Position numbers and translations under genes: made by a program. This document shows, piece by piece, positions 41,555 to 50,822 of a stretch of DNA of 64,000 bases. The notes below the pieces were generated by a model, which was given only the letters and a program-made list of their open reading frames with translations, did no database searches and was not told where the DNA came from. The DNA lies in assembly GCF_000686845.1 (NCBI RefSeq), contig NZ_KK366026.1:17357-81356 (forward strand), in the 5' to 3' direction. The stretch is from Paenibacillus sp. UNC451MF (GTDB lineage: Bacteria > Bacillota > Bacilli > Paenibacillales > NBRC-103111). Positions within the stretch are counted from its first letter, which is position 1. Each line of letters begins with the position of its first letter.

Positions 41555-42535
41555 TTACTTGAGGCTATTGGCCACTGCCAGCAGCTCATCTTTCGTTACG
41601 TTGGCCGATGACGTCATGACGTGGTATAGTATGGTTCTTCCATCCACCGAATCCATCCAGCTCACATCGCGGGCCGCGCCATTATCGGTGAATATGGACT
41701 GTGGATTTACCGTATAATATCCTTCTTTGCCGGCTACAGAAACCTTCTCTCCCGTTGTCTTATCTCCTGTAGTAAGCTTCAGATCCATATGCTCTTCTGA
41801 TGCAGGCAACAGCTGATATCGAACCTCGATTTCATCATTATGGGTATTTGCATAAATTAACCCAGGGCTATAAAACCCGTCTGCGCTGATTGAAGGAGCT
41901 TCTGCTTTTTGCCATACGATCGTTTGCTTCGTTTCTTTGGCCTGCTGCTTTAATTTTTTTTCATATTTTGCATAGCTTTCAGCATCTAGCATTCCGACCA
42001 GCGGCTGCAATTCTCCTCTAACATAGTAAAATCCTTGCGGCAGTACTGTAGGAGTTTTAAGCTGTGTACCCGCTTGCTCCACCTGCTGCTTCCAATGCTG
42101 AATGTCTGTGTAGGCGGCCGGGTGGACTAGCATCGTCACGGCAGGAAGCTTCCGCTGCTCTAATGGCTGTACGTAGACAACTGCGGCTTCCCCAGGAGAC
42201 AGCTGGCTTCTGACCTCCCGGAAGGTGCCTCTGATTTGCTCGTTCAAACTATCCGGCAGCTGCACGGCTGCATTCTTGGACACTTCAAGTTGAACCTTAT
42301 TCGTTTGCATGGTGTAGAGCAAATTCGAAGCATAGGCAACACCCGAGAACAGTAAGATGCATGCCGCAATAAGCGCAATCCGTGCTCTTTTGCTGTCCCT
42401 TAAGAATGTTCTTCGCTGTTTCTTCGCCGCATAGGCGTTGAATACACGTTCCACTCGACCGTCGAGCTCACGGGGAAAAGTCATTTGCCCCGCATATTGC
42501 TGGAGCTCGGATTTCAGTTGATTTTGGATGGACAT
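41555..42535 (-). CDS. Putative membrane anti-sigma factor
   Basis: The 326-residue protein has a cytoplasmic N-terminus (about 1-48), one membrane helix (about 50-72, IALIAACILLFSGVAYA) and a large extracytoplasmic domain with a DUF4367-like C-terminal part (YYTVNPQSIF...TILYHVMTSSANVTKDELLAVANSL). No HxxxCxxC zinc motif is present. Its start overlaps the end of the sigma factor gene by 22 bases, and AAGGAGG precedes the ATG, the typical sigma/anti-sigma order. It would hold the sigma factor until an envelope signal. Confidence 0.8.
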   Translation of the reverse strand: MSIQNQLKSELQQYAGQMTFPRELDGRVERVFNAYAAKKQRRTFLRDSKRARIALIAACILLFSGVAYASNLLYTMQTNKVQLEVSKNAAVQLPDSLNEQIRGTFREVRSQLSPGEAAVVYVQPLEQRKLPAVTMLVHPAAYTDIQHWKQQVEQAGTQLKTPTVLPQGFYYVRGELQPLVGMLDAESYAKYEKKLKQQAKETKQTIVWQKAEAPSISADGFYSPGLIYANTHNDEIEVRYQLLPASEEHMDLKLTTGDKTTGEKVSVAGKEGYYTVNPQSIFTDNGAARDVSWMDSVDGRTILYHVMTSSANVTKDELLAVANSLK

Positions 42536-43107
42536 GTGGAAAAGCCTCCTTCATCATCTGTTATTGGATTGGTTGATTGCTGGCGCAGCTTGTTAAGTGC
42601 CGTATGATGCCGTGACTTCACCGTTCCTACCGGAATGCCCAGCAGCTCGGCTATCTCCTCGAAAGAGTACTCATGATAATACCGCAGAACAATAACGCAT
42701 CGGTGCTTGTAGTTTAGTCCTTGGACTAGTTGGATCAGCTCACTGCGATGCTCATTACGCAAATAGAGCGATTCGGCATCCACACTCGGTTCATGGAGCT
42801 CCATACGAACACTGCGTTCGTGAAGTCTAAACCTACGCCACAGTTTACGATTCCAATTATGAACCTGGCGAATCGTTAATCCCGTTAACCATGAACGAAA
42901 CGGTTTGTTAAAGTCATACTTGGACAGTGACTTGCACAGCTCCATATACACTTCATTCACGACATCGTTCACGTCCTGCTTGTTATTCACCAACAGGCTT
43001 ACCGTTCGGAACACCTCCTCCTTGCTTTGGTCATAAACAATCCGAAACGCTTCCTTGCTGCCCTCTGTCATCTGGCGTATCGATTCATGCAATGCTTGCT
43101 CTGTCAT
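42514..43107 (-). CDS. ECF-type RNA polymerase sigma factor
   Basis: The 197-residue protein has sigma region 2 (about 20-85; KQDVNDVVNEVYMELCKSLSKYD, FRSWLTGLTIRQVHNWNRK) and region 4 (about 125-178; YKHRCVIVLRYYHEYSFEEIAELLGIPVGTVKSRHHTAL). This is the standard ECF two-domain layout. It is co-transcribed with the overlapping anti-sigma gene. A TGAACC -35-like element on the minus strand at 43164-43169 may mark autoregulation, but no matching -10 was clear. Confidence 0.87.
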   Translation of the reverse strand: MTEQALHESIRQMTEGSKEAFRIVYDQSKEEVFRTVSLLVNNKQDVNDVVNEVYMELCKSLSKYDFNKPFRSWLTGLTIRQVHNWNRKLWRRFRLHERSVRMELHEPSVDAESLYLRNEHRSELIQLVQGLNYKHRCVIVLRYYHEYSFEEIAELLGIPVGTVKSRHHTALNKLRQQSTNPITDDEGGFSTCPSKIN

Positions 43108-43275
43108 AGGCGGCCGGCCCCCTAATCTTTATTTCACTCTATATTGGTCCTGCGCCCGAAAAAGGTTCATTTCACCGCTGCCCTCTCTTAAGCCTCAAAA
43201 AAAGCCGAACCAGCTTCAGGATAGATCCTTTGCTGACTCGACTTTCGATGGAAGTATTCCCTCGACTGTGGTCTA

Positions 43276-45414
43276 TTACTGCTCTAACGGCCATAGACGC
43301 TCATTGGATATTTTAGCGAGTTCCTTCTCGTTCAATGCCGTTACAAATACTTGCTGATCTATTGCAACAACCGCAAACTGATACCCGCTGCCTGCTATCT
43401 TGGTATTGATCTTTTTCAATATGCCTACATCGATAAAGTCGTTCATGTATTGGGGATATAAGATCACTTTATCTCCGTTCAAGATAAATTGCAGCTTCAC
43501 AGGACCTTCTTCGGTATTCCACGTTTCCACAATGTCAGTTGGGTTAAAGGCACCTCTGGAGATCTGGGCCCATTGCTTCAGTACTTTGACATAGACATCA
43601 TTCCCTTTTCCGACATCAGCCTCCGTATCCTCCATCCAAACCCTGCTTTTGTCCAGCTGCAATATAAACTGATCGGCAAATAGCTGGTAGTAGGTATTGT
43701 CCTGATACGGATCAAATTCTTTATCGGCCGCAAAGTCCATAGGATAGTTGTCCAAGAAAGTCTTCTCCACTTCGCTCACGTTCATCGATTGAAAAAAGCC
43801 CATCTCTTTGTAATAAGCAAAGGTTTCATGTATTCTTTCCGCTGCGCTCTTCCCCTTGAATTTCTCTGCTACCTGTTCTTCCAGGGTGGGAATCTCCCGG
43901 AACGTTTTGGCGATGTCTAGTAATTCTGTGGAGGATTCGTCGAAGTCTTTTGCATTGGAAGTCAACAAAAACTTATATAAACTTTTTTCTCCTTTAATGA
44001 TAATCATCTTTGCTCCGAACTGATAAGGTCCGCTTTCATAGGAGAAAGATCCATAAACCGCGTCAAGCCCATTAGCAGAGAATCTCTCCGCTTTGGACAA
44101 CGGTTTATAATTGGTCTTGCTTAAATAAGCATTCAGATATTCTGTTAAATCAATAATATGTTCGGGTGCAACATGATCCTCCAAAAATATGAATCCCTTA
44201 CCCTCATTCGAAATTGCACTGACATCAACCGACAGCCCCGTATCCATGTGCATCCACTTATGGCTAGCCTTAAAGCTCCAAGTGTTGTCTCTAGATTTAA
44301 ACTCTTGTAAATCGCTGTAGATACTTATCGTCATAGTCTCTTCTTCCCAAGAGACTTCGTAATGCAAGGCCTCGCTAATAAAACGCACAGGTACGAACGT
44401 ATTCCCGTTTACCACCTTGGGTGCGGACGGCAGCGTTTGTTGAACTCCGTTAACTACAACCGTCAGATCGTTAACTTTAAGTGTTATTTGAAGATCCTGC
44501 TTCTTACCTGTGACTACCTGATTCCGCTCGTCCCATTCGATCTGAAGTCCAAGTGCCTCAAATAATGGACGGAATTGTACCAAAGTGCTACCGTCCTCAA
44601 CATACGGCGCGTCATTGAAGTTTACTTTTTTCCCGTCCAATATAACGGTAATTTCGTTTGGAACTGTACTCATAGATGGCATTTCGTTGATCGATATCCC
44701 TTTTTTTATAAGTTCATCAATAACTGGCTTTCCCTCGTCCCATAGCGGGTTATCTTTGATATAAAGCGTTTTTAATTTTGGGATAGATAAAAGCGGGTGA
44801 ATATCCTGAACTTTATTTTTATTGAGAAATATTGTTTCTAATGTTGGATGTTCTTTTAAAGGATCAATATCAGTAATTCGATTCTTCTCTAAACTAACCC
44901 ATCTTAAAGGCAAATGGACCAGTGCTGTTATGTCTTGAATTTCATTATCACCTATCAATAGATCAGTAATTTTATAATTTTGGGATAGACAGTCAATTGA
45001 TTTTATTTTGTTGTTGAATATCACTAATTGCTGCAACTGATACAAATTAGCAAGGGGACAAATATTCTCTATCTGATTGCTGTATAAACCAAGTCTGGTG
45101 ATGCCGGTTAAATGTTCTAGTGGAGAAAGATCCTTAATTTCCTGATCTGGAGCGTACAATGCCTCAAGGTTTGTCGCATATTCCAGTCCCTTTAAACTTC
45201 TTATTTTCCCTTCCCCACGCGGATACAAGGAAGTAAGTTCAAGTAGGTGCTCTTCGGTCAGTTCCTCATCCGTCTCAAACTTCAATTGTTGTTTAATAGC
45301 CTCCTCCAACACCGGATCTTCGATCAGCTTTCCTTCGGCATAAGCATCTCTTAATGGAATCAATAAGAGAAACAACATGCCCACAATCAATGTAAACCAT
45401 GCCCACCTTTTCAT
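43276..45414 (-). CDS. Secreted LRR protein with copper amine oxidase N-terminal domain
   Basis: The 712-residue product has a signal peptide (cut after AYA, residue 26), internalin-like leucine-rich repeats of about 22 residues (about 70-235; ITRLGLYSNQIENICPLANLYQLQQL), a CuAO-N1 domain (about 255-370; VEDGSTLVQFRPLFEALGLQIEWDE, FVPVRFISEALHYEVSW) and a C-terminal region (about 370-712) I cannot assign. CuAO-N1 domains in Paenibacillus surface proteins are thought to act in wall attachment or protein interaction. There is no SLH or LPXTG signal. It is transcribed toward the ECF sigma gene, 168 bases away. Confidence 0.82.
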   Translation of the reverse strand: MKRWAWFTLIVGMLFLLLIPLRDAYAEGKLIEDPVLEEAIKQQLKFETDEELTEEHLLELTSLYPRGEGKIRSLKGLEYATNLEALYAPDQEIKDLSPLEHLTGITRLGLYSNQIENICPLANLYQLQQLVIFNNKIKSIDCLSQNYKITDLLIGDNEIQDITALVHLPLRWVSLEKNRITDIDPLKEHPTLETIFLNKNKVQDIHPLLSIPKLKTLYIKDNPLWDEGKPVIDELIKKGISINEMPSMSTVPNEITVILDGKKVNFNDAPYVEDGSTLVQFRPLFEALGLQIEWDERNQVVTGKKQDLQITLKVNDLTVVVNGVQQTLPSAPKVVNGNTFVPVRFISEALHYEVSWEEETMTISIYSDLQEFKSRDNTWSFKASHKWMHMDTGLSVDVSAISNEGKGFIFLEDHVAPEHIIDLTEYLNAYLSKTNYKPLSKAERFSANGLDAVYGSFSYESGPYQFGAKMIIIKGEKSLYKFLLTSNAKDFDESSTELLDIAKTFREIPTLEEQVAEKFKGKSAAERIHETFAYYKEMGFFQSMNVSEVEKTFLDNYPMDFAADKEFDPYQDNTYYQLFADQFILQLDKSRVWMEDTEADVGKGNDVYVKVLKQWAQISRGAFNPTDIVETWNTEEGPVKLQFILNGDKVILYPQYMNDFIDVGILKKINTKIAGSGYQFAVVAIDQQVFVTALNEKELAKISNERLWPLEQ

Positions 45415-45550
45415 TGTGCGACTTCCCCTTTTTCTTTGTTGTCATGTAGACCTTCCCCTATGTTTAAAATTGGAAAATAGTCCGCTAGACTTATTCCACA
45501 AGGAGATGTATTTTCCTTTTTTCGACAGCATTTTCATCTTGTTACCAACA

Positions 45551-45590
45551 TAAAAAGCCATCTCCCTGCCATAGCGGCAGCAAAGACAGC
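45551..45590 (-). terminator. Probable terminator of the GH127 gene
   Basis: On the minus strand AGC, TCT and TGCC pair with GCT, AGA and GGCA in an interrupted stem, followed by TTTTTATG. Confidence 0.6.
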
Positions 45591-45606
45591 TTCTTTCGTA
45601 ATAACC

Positions 45607-47565
45607 TTATTTCTCTCGAATCCACACCGTCATTTCACCTTGTTTCCGGTTTCCCCATAAAAAGTATGGGATAGCTTGCAAGCGGTGGGGGACCGTACGT
45701 TGAATCACAGGACGGTATAATTCTTCTTCGTTCCATGCACTTTCATCTTCACGTAAAGCAGCCGCCTCTACAACCACAATACCTCCCAGCAAATCGGCAT
45801 CGAACCGCTCGGTTAGATCGGCTTCCGCACCAAATGTGATAGCTGTCAGAAGCTCACCGTTATCTTCTTCCTCTAGACAATACACGAGAGGCCCGCGTTG
45901 GATAGCTGCTTTGCCTGCGTTTGCCCGCAGCTTTGGATTCGATCGAACTCGCTGTGCGGTCATAGGCAGTTCCAGCTCCACGACATCTCCTGCCTGCCAC
46001 AATCTGCTGATATAAGCATATCCATCTACAACAAGGGGTTCAACCGTTATTGGTTCTCCGTTCACTTTCAGTTCAGCCTCGCGGCACCATCCGGGAATGC
46101 GTAGCGCTAATGCGAAATCCGCTGCTTCTGCTGGAGTCACCGCCAACCGAATCCGGCCTTCCCAAGGATAGTCGGAAGCTTGCTTTAACTGCACTCGCGT
46201 GCCCGCAACCTCTAAATGAGCTTCGCTTCCAATATACAAATGCGTATAGATGGTATTATCGCTGCAAGTGTAGATGTATCCACCAAGCGAAGCCAATAAC
46301 CGCGCCACGTTAGGTGGGCAGCAGGAGCAACCAAACCAAGGCTGTCTAACCGTCTTCACGTGCTTGCAGGAAGGATTGTGGGCACTCGCCTTCGGCCATA
46401 CTTCCAACGGATTTACGTAGAAGTAATGTTTACCGTCTAACGCCATGCTTCCTGCTACGTTATTATAGAGTGCCCGCTCCAATACATCGGCATATTGTCC
46501 ATTGGCTTCCAGCTGGAGCATACGATTGGCAAAAAAGATCAGCCCTATCGACGCACAGGTTTCCGCATAGACCGTATCATTAGGAAGGTCGTAGTCGAAG
46601 GTAAATGCTTCCCCATGTGCCGTTGAGCCGATACCGCCAGTAATGTACATTTGCTTGGAAACGGTATTATTCCACAACCTCCGGCAGGCCTCTAACAGCG
46701 AAGCATCTCCGATATGACCTGCCAAATCAGCCATTCCTGTATACATATAGACAGCACGTACCGAATGCCCGACGGCCTCCATTTGTTCCCTGACAGGTGC
46801 ATGACTTTGGTGGTAGGCCGTATTCGGAGGAGGCACTTTCCCAGGTCTCCAGTGGGTAGTCTCTCCTCTTGTTTTCCATTCCTGTGTGAAGAAATGAGGC
46901 TGCTGACCCCTTTCGTCTATAAAGTAACGGCTGAGCTGCAAATAGTTATCGTTTCCCGTTGCCTGATACAGCTTAACGAGAGCAAGCTCGATTTCCTGGT
47001 GACCGTCATAGCCGCGTATTTGCCCAGATTCTCTGCCGAACACCGTACCGATGTAATCGGCAAAACGGCACATCACCTCAAGGAACTGACGTTTCCCCGT
47101 AGCCTCGTAGTAAGCTACAGCTGCCTCCATTAGATGCCCTGCAACATACAACTCATGGCAATCGGTTAAGTTCGTCCATCGCTTATCCGGCTCTTTTATC
47201 GTGAAGTATGTATTGAAATAGCCGTCATCGTGCTGTGCTTCTTCAATTAAGCCGATAACCCGGTCCACTATGGCCTCCAGCTCTGCATCCAGATGATTCG
47301 CCAGTGAATAAGCCACCGCCTCCAGCCATTTGGCTAAATCGCTATCTTGAAACACAAAGCCGCCGAACGATCCCGTCTTCTTGCCTGCGGCGATCAGAAG
47401 GTTGCTCATGGCATGGCTCGGCTCAGCTCCGGGAATCTGGTCGTTCAGAGCCTCCCATTGATACGGAATGACAACCTCACGGACGAGCTTGATGTAGGGA
47501 GACCAGAATGGATCGTCAATCCGAACCTTGTTCAAAGGCACTTGACTGCTTGTAAAAAGCGACAT
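45607..47565 (-). CDS. GH127 beta-L-arabinofuranosidase
   Basis: The 652-residue protein is a full-length GH127 enzyme: N-terminal (alpha/alpha)6 barrel with DGYFNTYF, RWTNLTDCHELYVAGHLMEAAVAY, and the active site formed by E335, C337 (YAETCAS) and C415-C416 (GCSCCPPN). In the studied HypBA1 enzyme the matching Cys/Glu residues bind zinc and one Cys is the nucleophile. It has no signal peptide, so it acts on imported arabinosides. It is divergent from an AraC regulator with a 133-base shared promoter region. Confidence 0.92.
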   Translation of the reverse strand: MSLFTSSQVPLNKVRIDDPFWSPYIKLVREVVIPYQWEALNDQIPGAEPSHAMSNLLIAAGKKTGSFGGFVFQDSDLAKWLEAVAYSLANHLDAELEAIVDRVIGLIEEAQHDDGYFNTYFTIKEPDKRWTNLTDCHELYVAGHLMEAAVAYYEATGKRQFLEVMCRFADYIGTVFGRESGQIRGYDGHQEIELALVKLYQATGNDNYLQLSRYFIDERGQQPHFFTQEWKTRGETTHWRPGKVPPPNTAYHQSHAPVREQMEAVGHSVRAVYMYTGMADLAGHIGDASLLEACRRLWNNTVSKQMYITGGIGSTAHGEAFTFDYDLPNDTVYAETCASIGLIFFANRMLQLEANGQYADVLERALYNNVAGSMALDGKHYFYVNPLEVWPKASAHNPSCKHVKTVRQPWFGCSCCPPNVARLLASLGGYIYTCSDNTIYTHLYIGSEAHLEVAGTRVQLKQASDYPWEGRIRLAVTPAEAADFALALRIPGWCREAELKVNGEPITVEPLVVDGYAYISRLWQAGDVVELELPMTAQRVRSNPKLRANAGKAAIQRGPLVYCLEEEDNGELLTAITFGAEADLTERFDADLLGGIVVVEAAALREDESAWNEEELYRPVIQRTVPHRLQAIPYFLWGNRKQGEMTVWIREK

Positions 47566-47698
47566 CACGTCACACCCTTAACTGAGAAATATAAATACAA
47601 TTTCAACCTTCCGTTTTATCATCATATCTTATAAAATAAATGAAAAATACGAATAGTTTCACCCTATATTTATACTATTTGAACCTGAGGTGCAGAGG

Positions 47699-48607
47699 AT
47701 GGAGCCCCTTTTTATCCATTTTCAGGCAGTGCCACTGCCTTATTTCATCGAATGCGGCAAAAGTGCGTATTCCCAAGGACAGCAGCACCCGGACAGAGCC
47801 AATCTAGGCATGTTCGATCTCTTGCTCGTTCGTAGGGGAACTCTTTATATCGGAGAGGATGACCGACGGTGGAAGCTGTCCGCGGGAGAAATGCTCATCC
47901 TTCTTCCTGATCGCTACCATTATGCCTCGGCTCCTTGTCATGAGGAAACTATGTTTTACTGGCTTCATTTTCGTATAGCCTCACCATGGAGGGAAGTGGC
48001 AGGACAATCCGAGCTCAACCTGAAGGACACTACAATTTCCAAGGGCTGGATGCACCCGGAGCAGCACATGATATCCATCCCCAAGCATTGGGCGATGCCT
48101 GCTCCTCAGCAAAGTTATGACCAATTCGACAAGCTGCTGGGGCTGTTTGCTGGGCTTCGGTCCAATACATTTTGGGAGCAGCAACAGATATTTGCAGAGC
48201 TTCTTCGTACGGCTGTCGATGGCCAGCATCCAGGAAACCTCGACCCTTCACGGGTTGTCGCGGAAAGAGCTGAAGCTTATTTGAAACAGCATTATCACTC
48301 CGATGTAACGAATGCCATGCTTGCAGATGCGCTTCACTTTCATCCGAATTACATCGCTCGCTGCATGAAGGAAGTGTATCAATGCACGCCTTTGGAATAT
48401 TTGCAGCACTACCGCCTTGAGCAGGCTAAATTGCTTCTGCTGAAAACGGATCTTCCCGTCTCGGAAATTTCCGATAGTGTAGGCTTTCATTACTCCGCTT
48501 ACTTCACTCGATGCTTTACGCAGAGCATCGGCTTGACACCGCGACAATACCGCAAACAGTTTCAGCCGACAGCGACAAGCGCTGCTGCTTTTACAAGCCA
48601 TTCGTAG
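47699..48607 (+). CDS. AraC family regulator of the arabinofuranosidase
   Basis: The 302-residue protein has a cupin-like sensor (LLLVRRGTLYIGEDDRRWKLSAGEMLILLPDRYHY) and two HTH motifs (TNAMLADALHFHPNYIARCMKEVY; PVSEISDSVGFHYSAYFTRCFTQ). GAGG lies eight bases before the ATG at 47699; a GTG at 47690 would be too close. The divergent arrangement with GH127 suggests it activates that gene when arabinosides are available. Confidence 0.87.
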   Translation: MEPLFIHFQAVPLPYFIECGKSAYSQGQQHPDRANLGMFDLLLVRRGTLYIGEDDRRWKLSAGEMLILLPDRYHYASAPCHEETMFYWLHFRIASPWREVAGQSELNLKDTTISKGWMHPEQHMISIPKHWAMPAPQQSYDQFDKLLGLFAGLRSNTFWEQQQIFAELLRTAVDGQHPGNLDPSRVVAERAEAYLKQHYHSDVTNAMLADALHFHPNYIARCMKEVYQCTPLEYLQHYRLEQAKLLLLKTDLPVSEISDSVGFHYSAYFTRCFTQSIGLTPRQYRKQFQPTATSAAAFTSHS

Positions 48608-48705
48608 CTCACAGACACACGATCCTGTTAAGTAAAGATTGTTTCTCAAAAGCGATCCAAGTGCTGCCTATCGTTCCTCTAATTGACACATATAGTCAGA
48701 TTTTT

Positions 48706-48736
48706 TCGACAATTTATGCTATGGACATGGTATAAT
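48706..48736 (+). promoter_or_regulatory. Extended -10 promoter of the first universal stress protein
   Basis: A perfect TATAAT (48731-48736) preceded by TG-G forms an extended -10. TCGACA (48706-48711) is a possible -35 with 19-base spacing. The start codon is 43 bases downstream. Confidence 0.6.
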
Positions 48737-48778
48737 GAAGACGTAGAAAGAAACGAAATAATCACGGAGGTGGTTATC

Positions 48779-49192
48779 ATGCTATTTTCCAAAATTCTTG
48801 TCGCATATGACGGTTCCAACTTATCTAAAAAAGCGCTGGCTAAAGCAATCGAGATTGTACAGCAGGAAGCTGCTCAAGCGCCTCAACTCCACGTCATTCA
48901 CGGCGTACAGGACGTATCCTATGCCATGGGAACAACCATTGCCATTGACCCGAAAATCAGCGAAGGCGTTATCCAAGAAGCAAGAGATCTCATGCCTTCA
49001 ACAGTAGACGCAAGCTACGTTATCCAGAACGGATCTCCAGCCAACTCCATTTTGGACTATGCCGATGAAAACGGTGTGGACTTAATCATTATGGGCAGCC
49101 GGGGACTTGGAGCGATCCGTGAGTTCTTCCTTGGCAGCGTTAGTCACAACGTGGTACAGAACTCCAAAGTGCCTGTGCTTATTGTGAAGTAA
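48779..49192 (+). CDS. Universal stress protein (UspA family)
   Basis: The 137-residue protein has the Usp fold with the start MLFSKILVAYDGSNLSKKAL and the nucleotide-binding motif G-S-R-G-L-G-A-x8-G-S-V-S-H-N-V, the G-2x-G-9x-G-(S/T) signature of ATP-binding members. CGGAGGTGG precedes the ATG at 48779. A paralogue with the same start block is encoded at 54575. It is monocistronic between a promoter and a terminator. Confidence 0.93.
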   Translation: MLFSKILVAYDGSNLSKKALAKAIEIVQQEAAQAPQLHVIHGVQDVSYAMGTTIAIDPKISEGVIQEARDLMPSTVDASYVIQNGSPANSILDYADENGVDLIIMGSRGLGAIREFFLGSVSHNVVQNSKVPVLIVK

Positions 49193-49219
49193 GCGGATTA
49201 TATTCCTGTGGAAACGAAC

Positions 49220-49254
49220 AACAGCACTACACCATCGATTGGTGTAGTGCTGTT
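49220..49254. terminator. Bidirectional terminator with a 15-bp stem
   Basis: AACAGCACTACACCA and TGGTGTAGTGCTGTT are perfect reverse complements around a 5-base loop, between the convergent Usp gene and ABC operon. Confidence 0.9.
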
Positions 49255-49259
49255 CTCAT

Positions 49260-49865
49260 TTACCGCCACTCAGCGGTATCCACGACTCGGCTGCAAATGC
49301 GATCGATCAGCTTCCTTTCATGGCTGACGACCAATATGCCAATATCCCGCCTACTTGCCTCAGCCAGAACGGCATGCCAGATTTGTGCCTGCGTAATCGC
49401 ATCAAGCATGGCCGTCATCTCGTCGGCAATAAGAAAGCGTGTACCGGTCCCAAGCGCACGTGCAACGCAGAAGCGCTGCAGCTCGCCACCGGATAGCTCA
49501 TTTGGCCAGCGGCTGAGCCAATCCGGCTCAATGCCTAATGAGGAAAGAAGCCCTTTGTCCGGCTCTCCACCTTCTTGCAGCATCCGTCTCATCGTCCAGC
49601 GCGGATTGACCGCTTTCTCCGGGTGCTGGAATACGAGCTGCACTGGGTGAAAGCCCGATGCAGGCAGCGGTTTGCCGCCCAGCTTGACAGAGCCCTCCTG
49701 CGGCTTCTCAAAACCTGCAAGAATGCGGCCCAAGGAGGTTTTTCCGCAGCCGCTTGGCCCCACAAGCCCGACAACCTCGCCCGGATTTATCGCTATATCG
49801 ACGCTGCGAAATAACCACGGCCCTTTATCGTATCGGAAACCAATCTGTTGAGCCTCAAGAAGCAT
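49260..49865 (-). CDS. ABC importer ATP-binding subunit 2 (NikE/DppF-like, short)
   Basis: The 201-residue ATPase has Walker A GPSGCGKT, signature LSGGE and Walker B FLIADEM. It is shorter than most DppF/NikE proteins and lacks the C-terminal oligopeptide-transporter extension with CxxC-type residues. It is the last gene of a five-gene importer, overlapping the preceding ATPase gene by 11 bases. Confidence 0.85.
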   Translation of the reverse strand: MLLEAQQIGFRYDKGPWLFRSVDIAINPGEVVGLVGPSGCGKTSLGRILAGFEKPQEGSVKLGGKPLPASGFHPVQLVFQHPEKAVNPRWTMRRMLQEGGEPDKGLLSSLGIEPDWLSRWPNELSGGELQRFCVARALGTGTRFLIADEMTAMLDAITQAQIWHAVLAEASRRDIGILVVSHERKLIDRICSRVVDTAEWR

Positions 49866-50778
49866 GAATGCACCTCACCATCCCGCCGCGCAGCTCGCGT
49901 TCTGCCGGCATAGCCTCGCTGCATTCCGGTGTAGCCAAGGCGCATCGCGGAGCGAACAAGCAACCCGGTGGCAGCGCATTCGGATGAGGCTGAAAGCCTG
50001 GTATAGGCGCGAAATCATTTTGCGGCAGAGCCCGCCATAATGCCTTGCTGTAAGGATGGCGAAGCGCATCCCCCGAAGATCTGAAATCCTCGGCACGAGA
50101 CACTTCAACCGTCGTGCCTGCATAGAAGACGGCAACCCTATCCGCAATGGCTAACGCCGATTCGATGTCATGCGTAATCAGCATGACCCCGGCACCGTTG
50201 TCCGCAAGCTCCCTGAAGCGACCCAGCGCTTCCTGTACGACAGCAGGGTCCAACCCAGGCGTCGGCTCATCGGCAATAATCAGCTTCGCTCCGCTAATCG
50301 TGGCAGTAGAAACCAGGACACGCCGTGCCATCCCTCCGGACAGCTGAAACGGATATTTCTTGTCCGTATCAGGAGCAAGCCGATACCGCTCGAATACTTC
50401 TTTCAGCTTGGCCTTAGAATCCCCTTCCCTTACAGAAGCCTTCACCTGCTCTCCTACCCGCATAAGAGGATCAAGAAACGTTACCGATTGCGGGACCAGG
50501 GCGATTTCTTTCCCCCTCAATGCTGCCATTCGTTTAGCATCGAGCTCCTGTCCGTCATACTGAATCTTTCCGGTCATCTTGGCGTTCGACGGCAATATAC
50601 CTAGAATCGCATGCGCAAGCAAGCTTTTGCCCGAACCGCTAGAACCGACTACAGCGACAATTTCTCCAGAATGGATTGCCAGATGCAGATCATGAATGAC
50701 TTGCGTAGTATTCTGCTTCAAGCCACCAGTATATTGTGTAAACGATATGGAAAGGTCCCGCACATCCAAAATAGGCAT
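49855..50778 (-). CDS. ABC importer ATP-binding subunit 1 (DppD/NikD-like)
   Basis: The 307-residue ATPase has Walker A GSSGSGKS, signature LSGGM, Walker B LIIADEP and the oligopeptide/dipeptide C-terminal extension with LPPGCLFAPRCALATPEC, which in DppD-type proteins can bind an iron-sulfur cluster. It pairs with the shorter ATPase. GGAGCTGAAGGAA precedes the ATG. Confidence 0.9.
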   Translation of the reverse strand: MPILDVRDLSISFTQYTGGLKQNTTQVIHDLHLAIHSGEIVAVVGSSGSGKSLLAHAILGILPSNAKMTGKIQYDGQELDAKRMAALRGKEIALVPQSVTFLDPLMRVGEQVKASVREGDSKAKLKEVFERYRLAPDTDKKYPFQLSGGMARRVLVSTATISGAKLIIADEPTPGLDPAVVQEALGRFRELADNGAGVMLITHDIESALAIADRVAVFYAGTTVEVSRAEDFRSSGDALRHPYSKALWRALPQNDFAPIPGFQPHPNALPPGCLFAPRCALATPECSEAMPAERELRGGMVRCIHAS

Positions 50779-50822
50779 CTTTCCTTCAGCTCCTTTACTA
50801 TCTGTCTAATAACTTGCTGCAG

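Noticed and set aside
43164..43169. TGAACC as an autoregulatory ECF promoter -35
   Set aside because: No CGTC/CGTA-type -10 is found at 15-17 bases downstream, so the promoter call is too weak to list as a feature.
43185..43210. Possible terminator GAAGC...GCTTTTTTT after the LRR gene
   Set aside because: The stem is only about four base pairs, so I could not support it despite the T-run on the minus strand.
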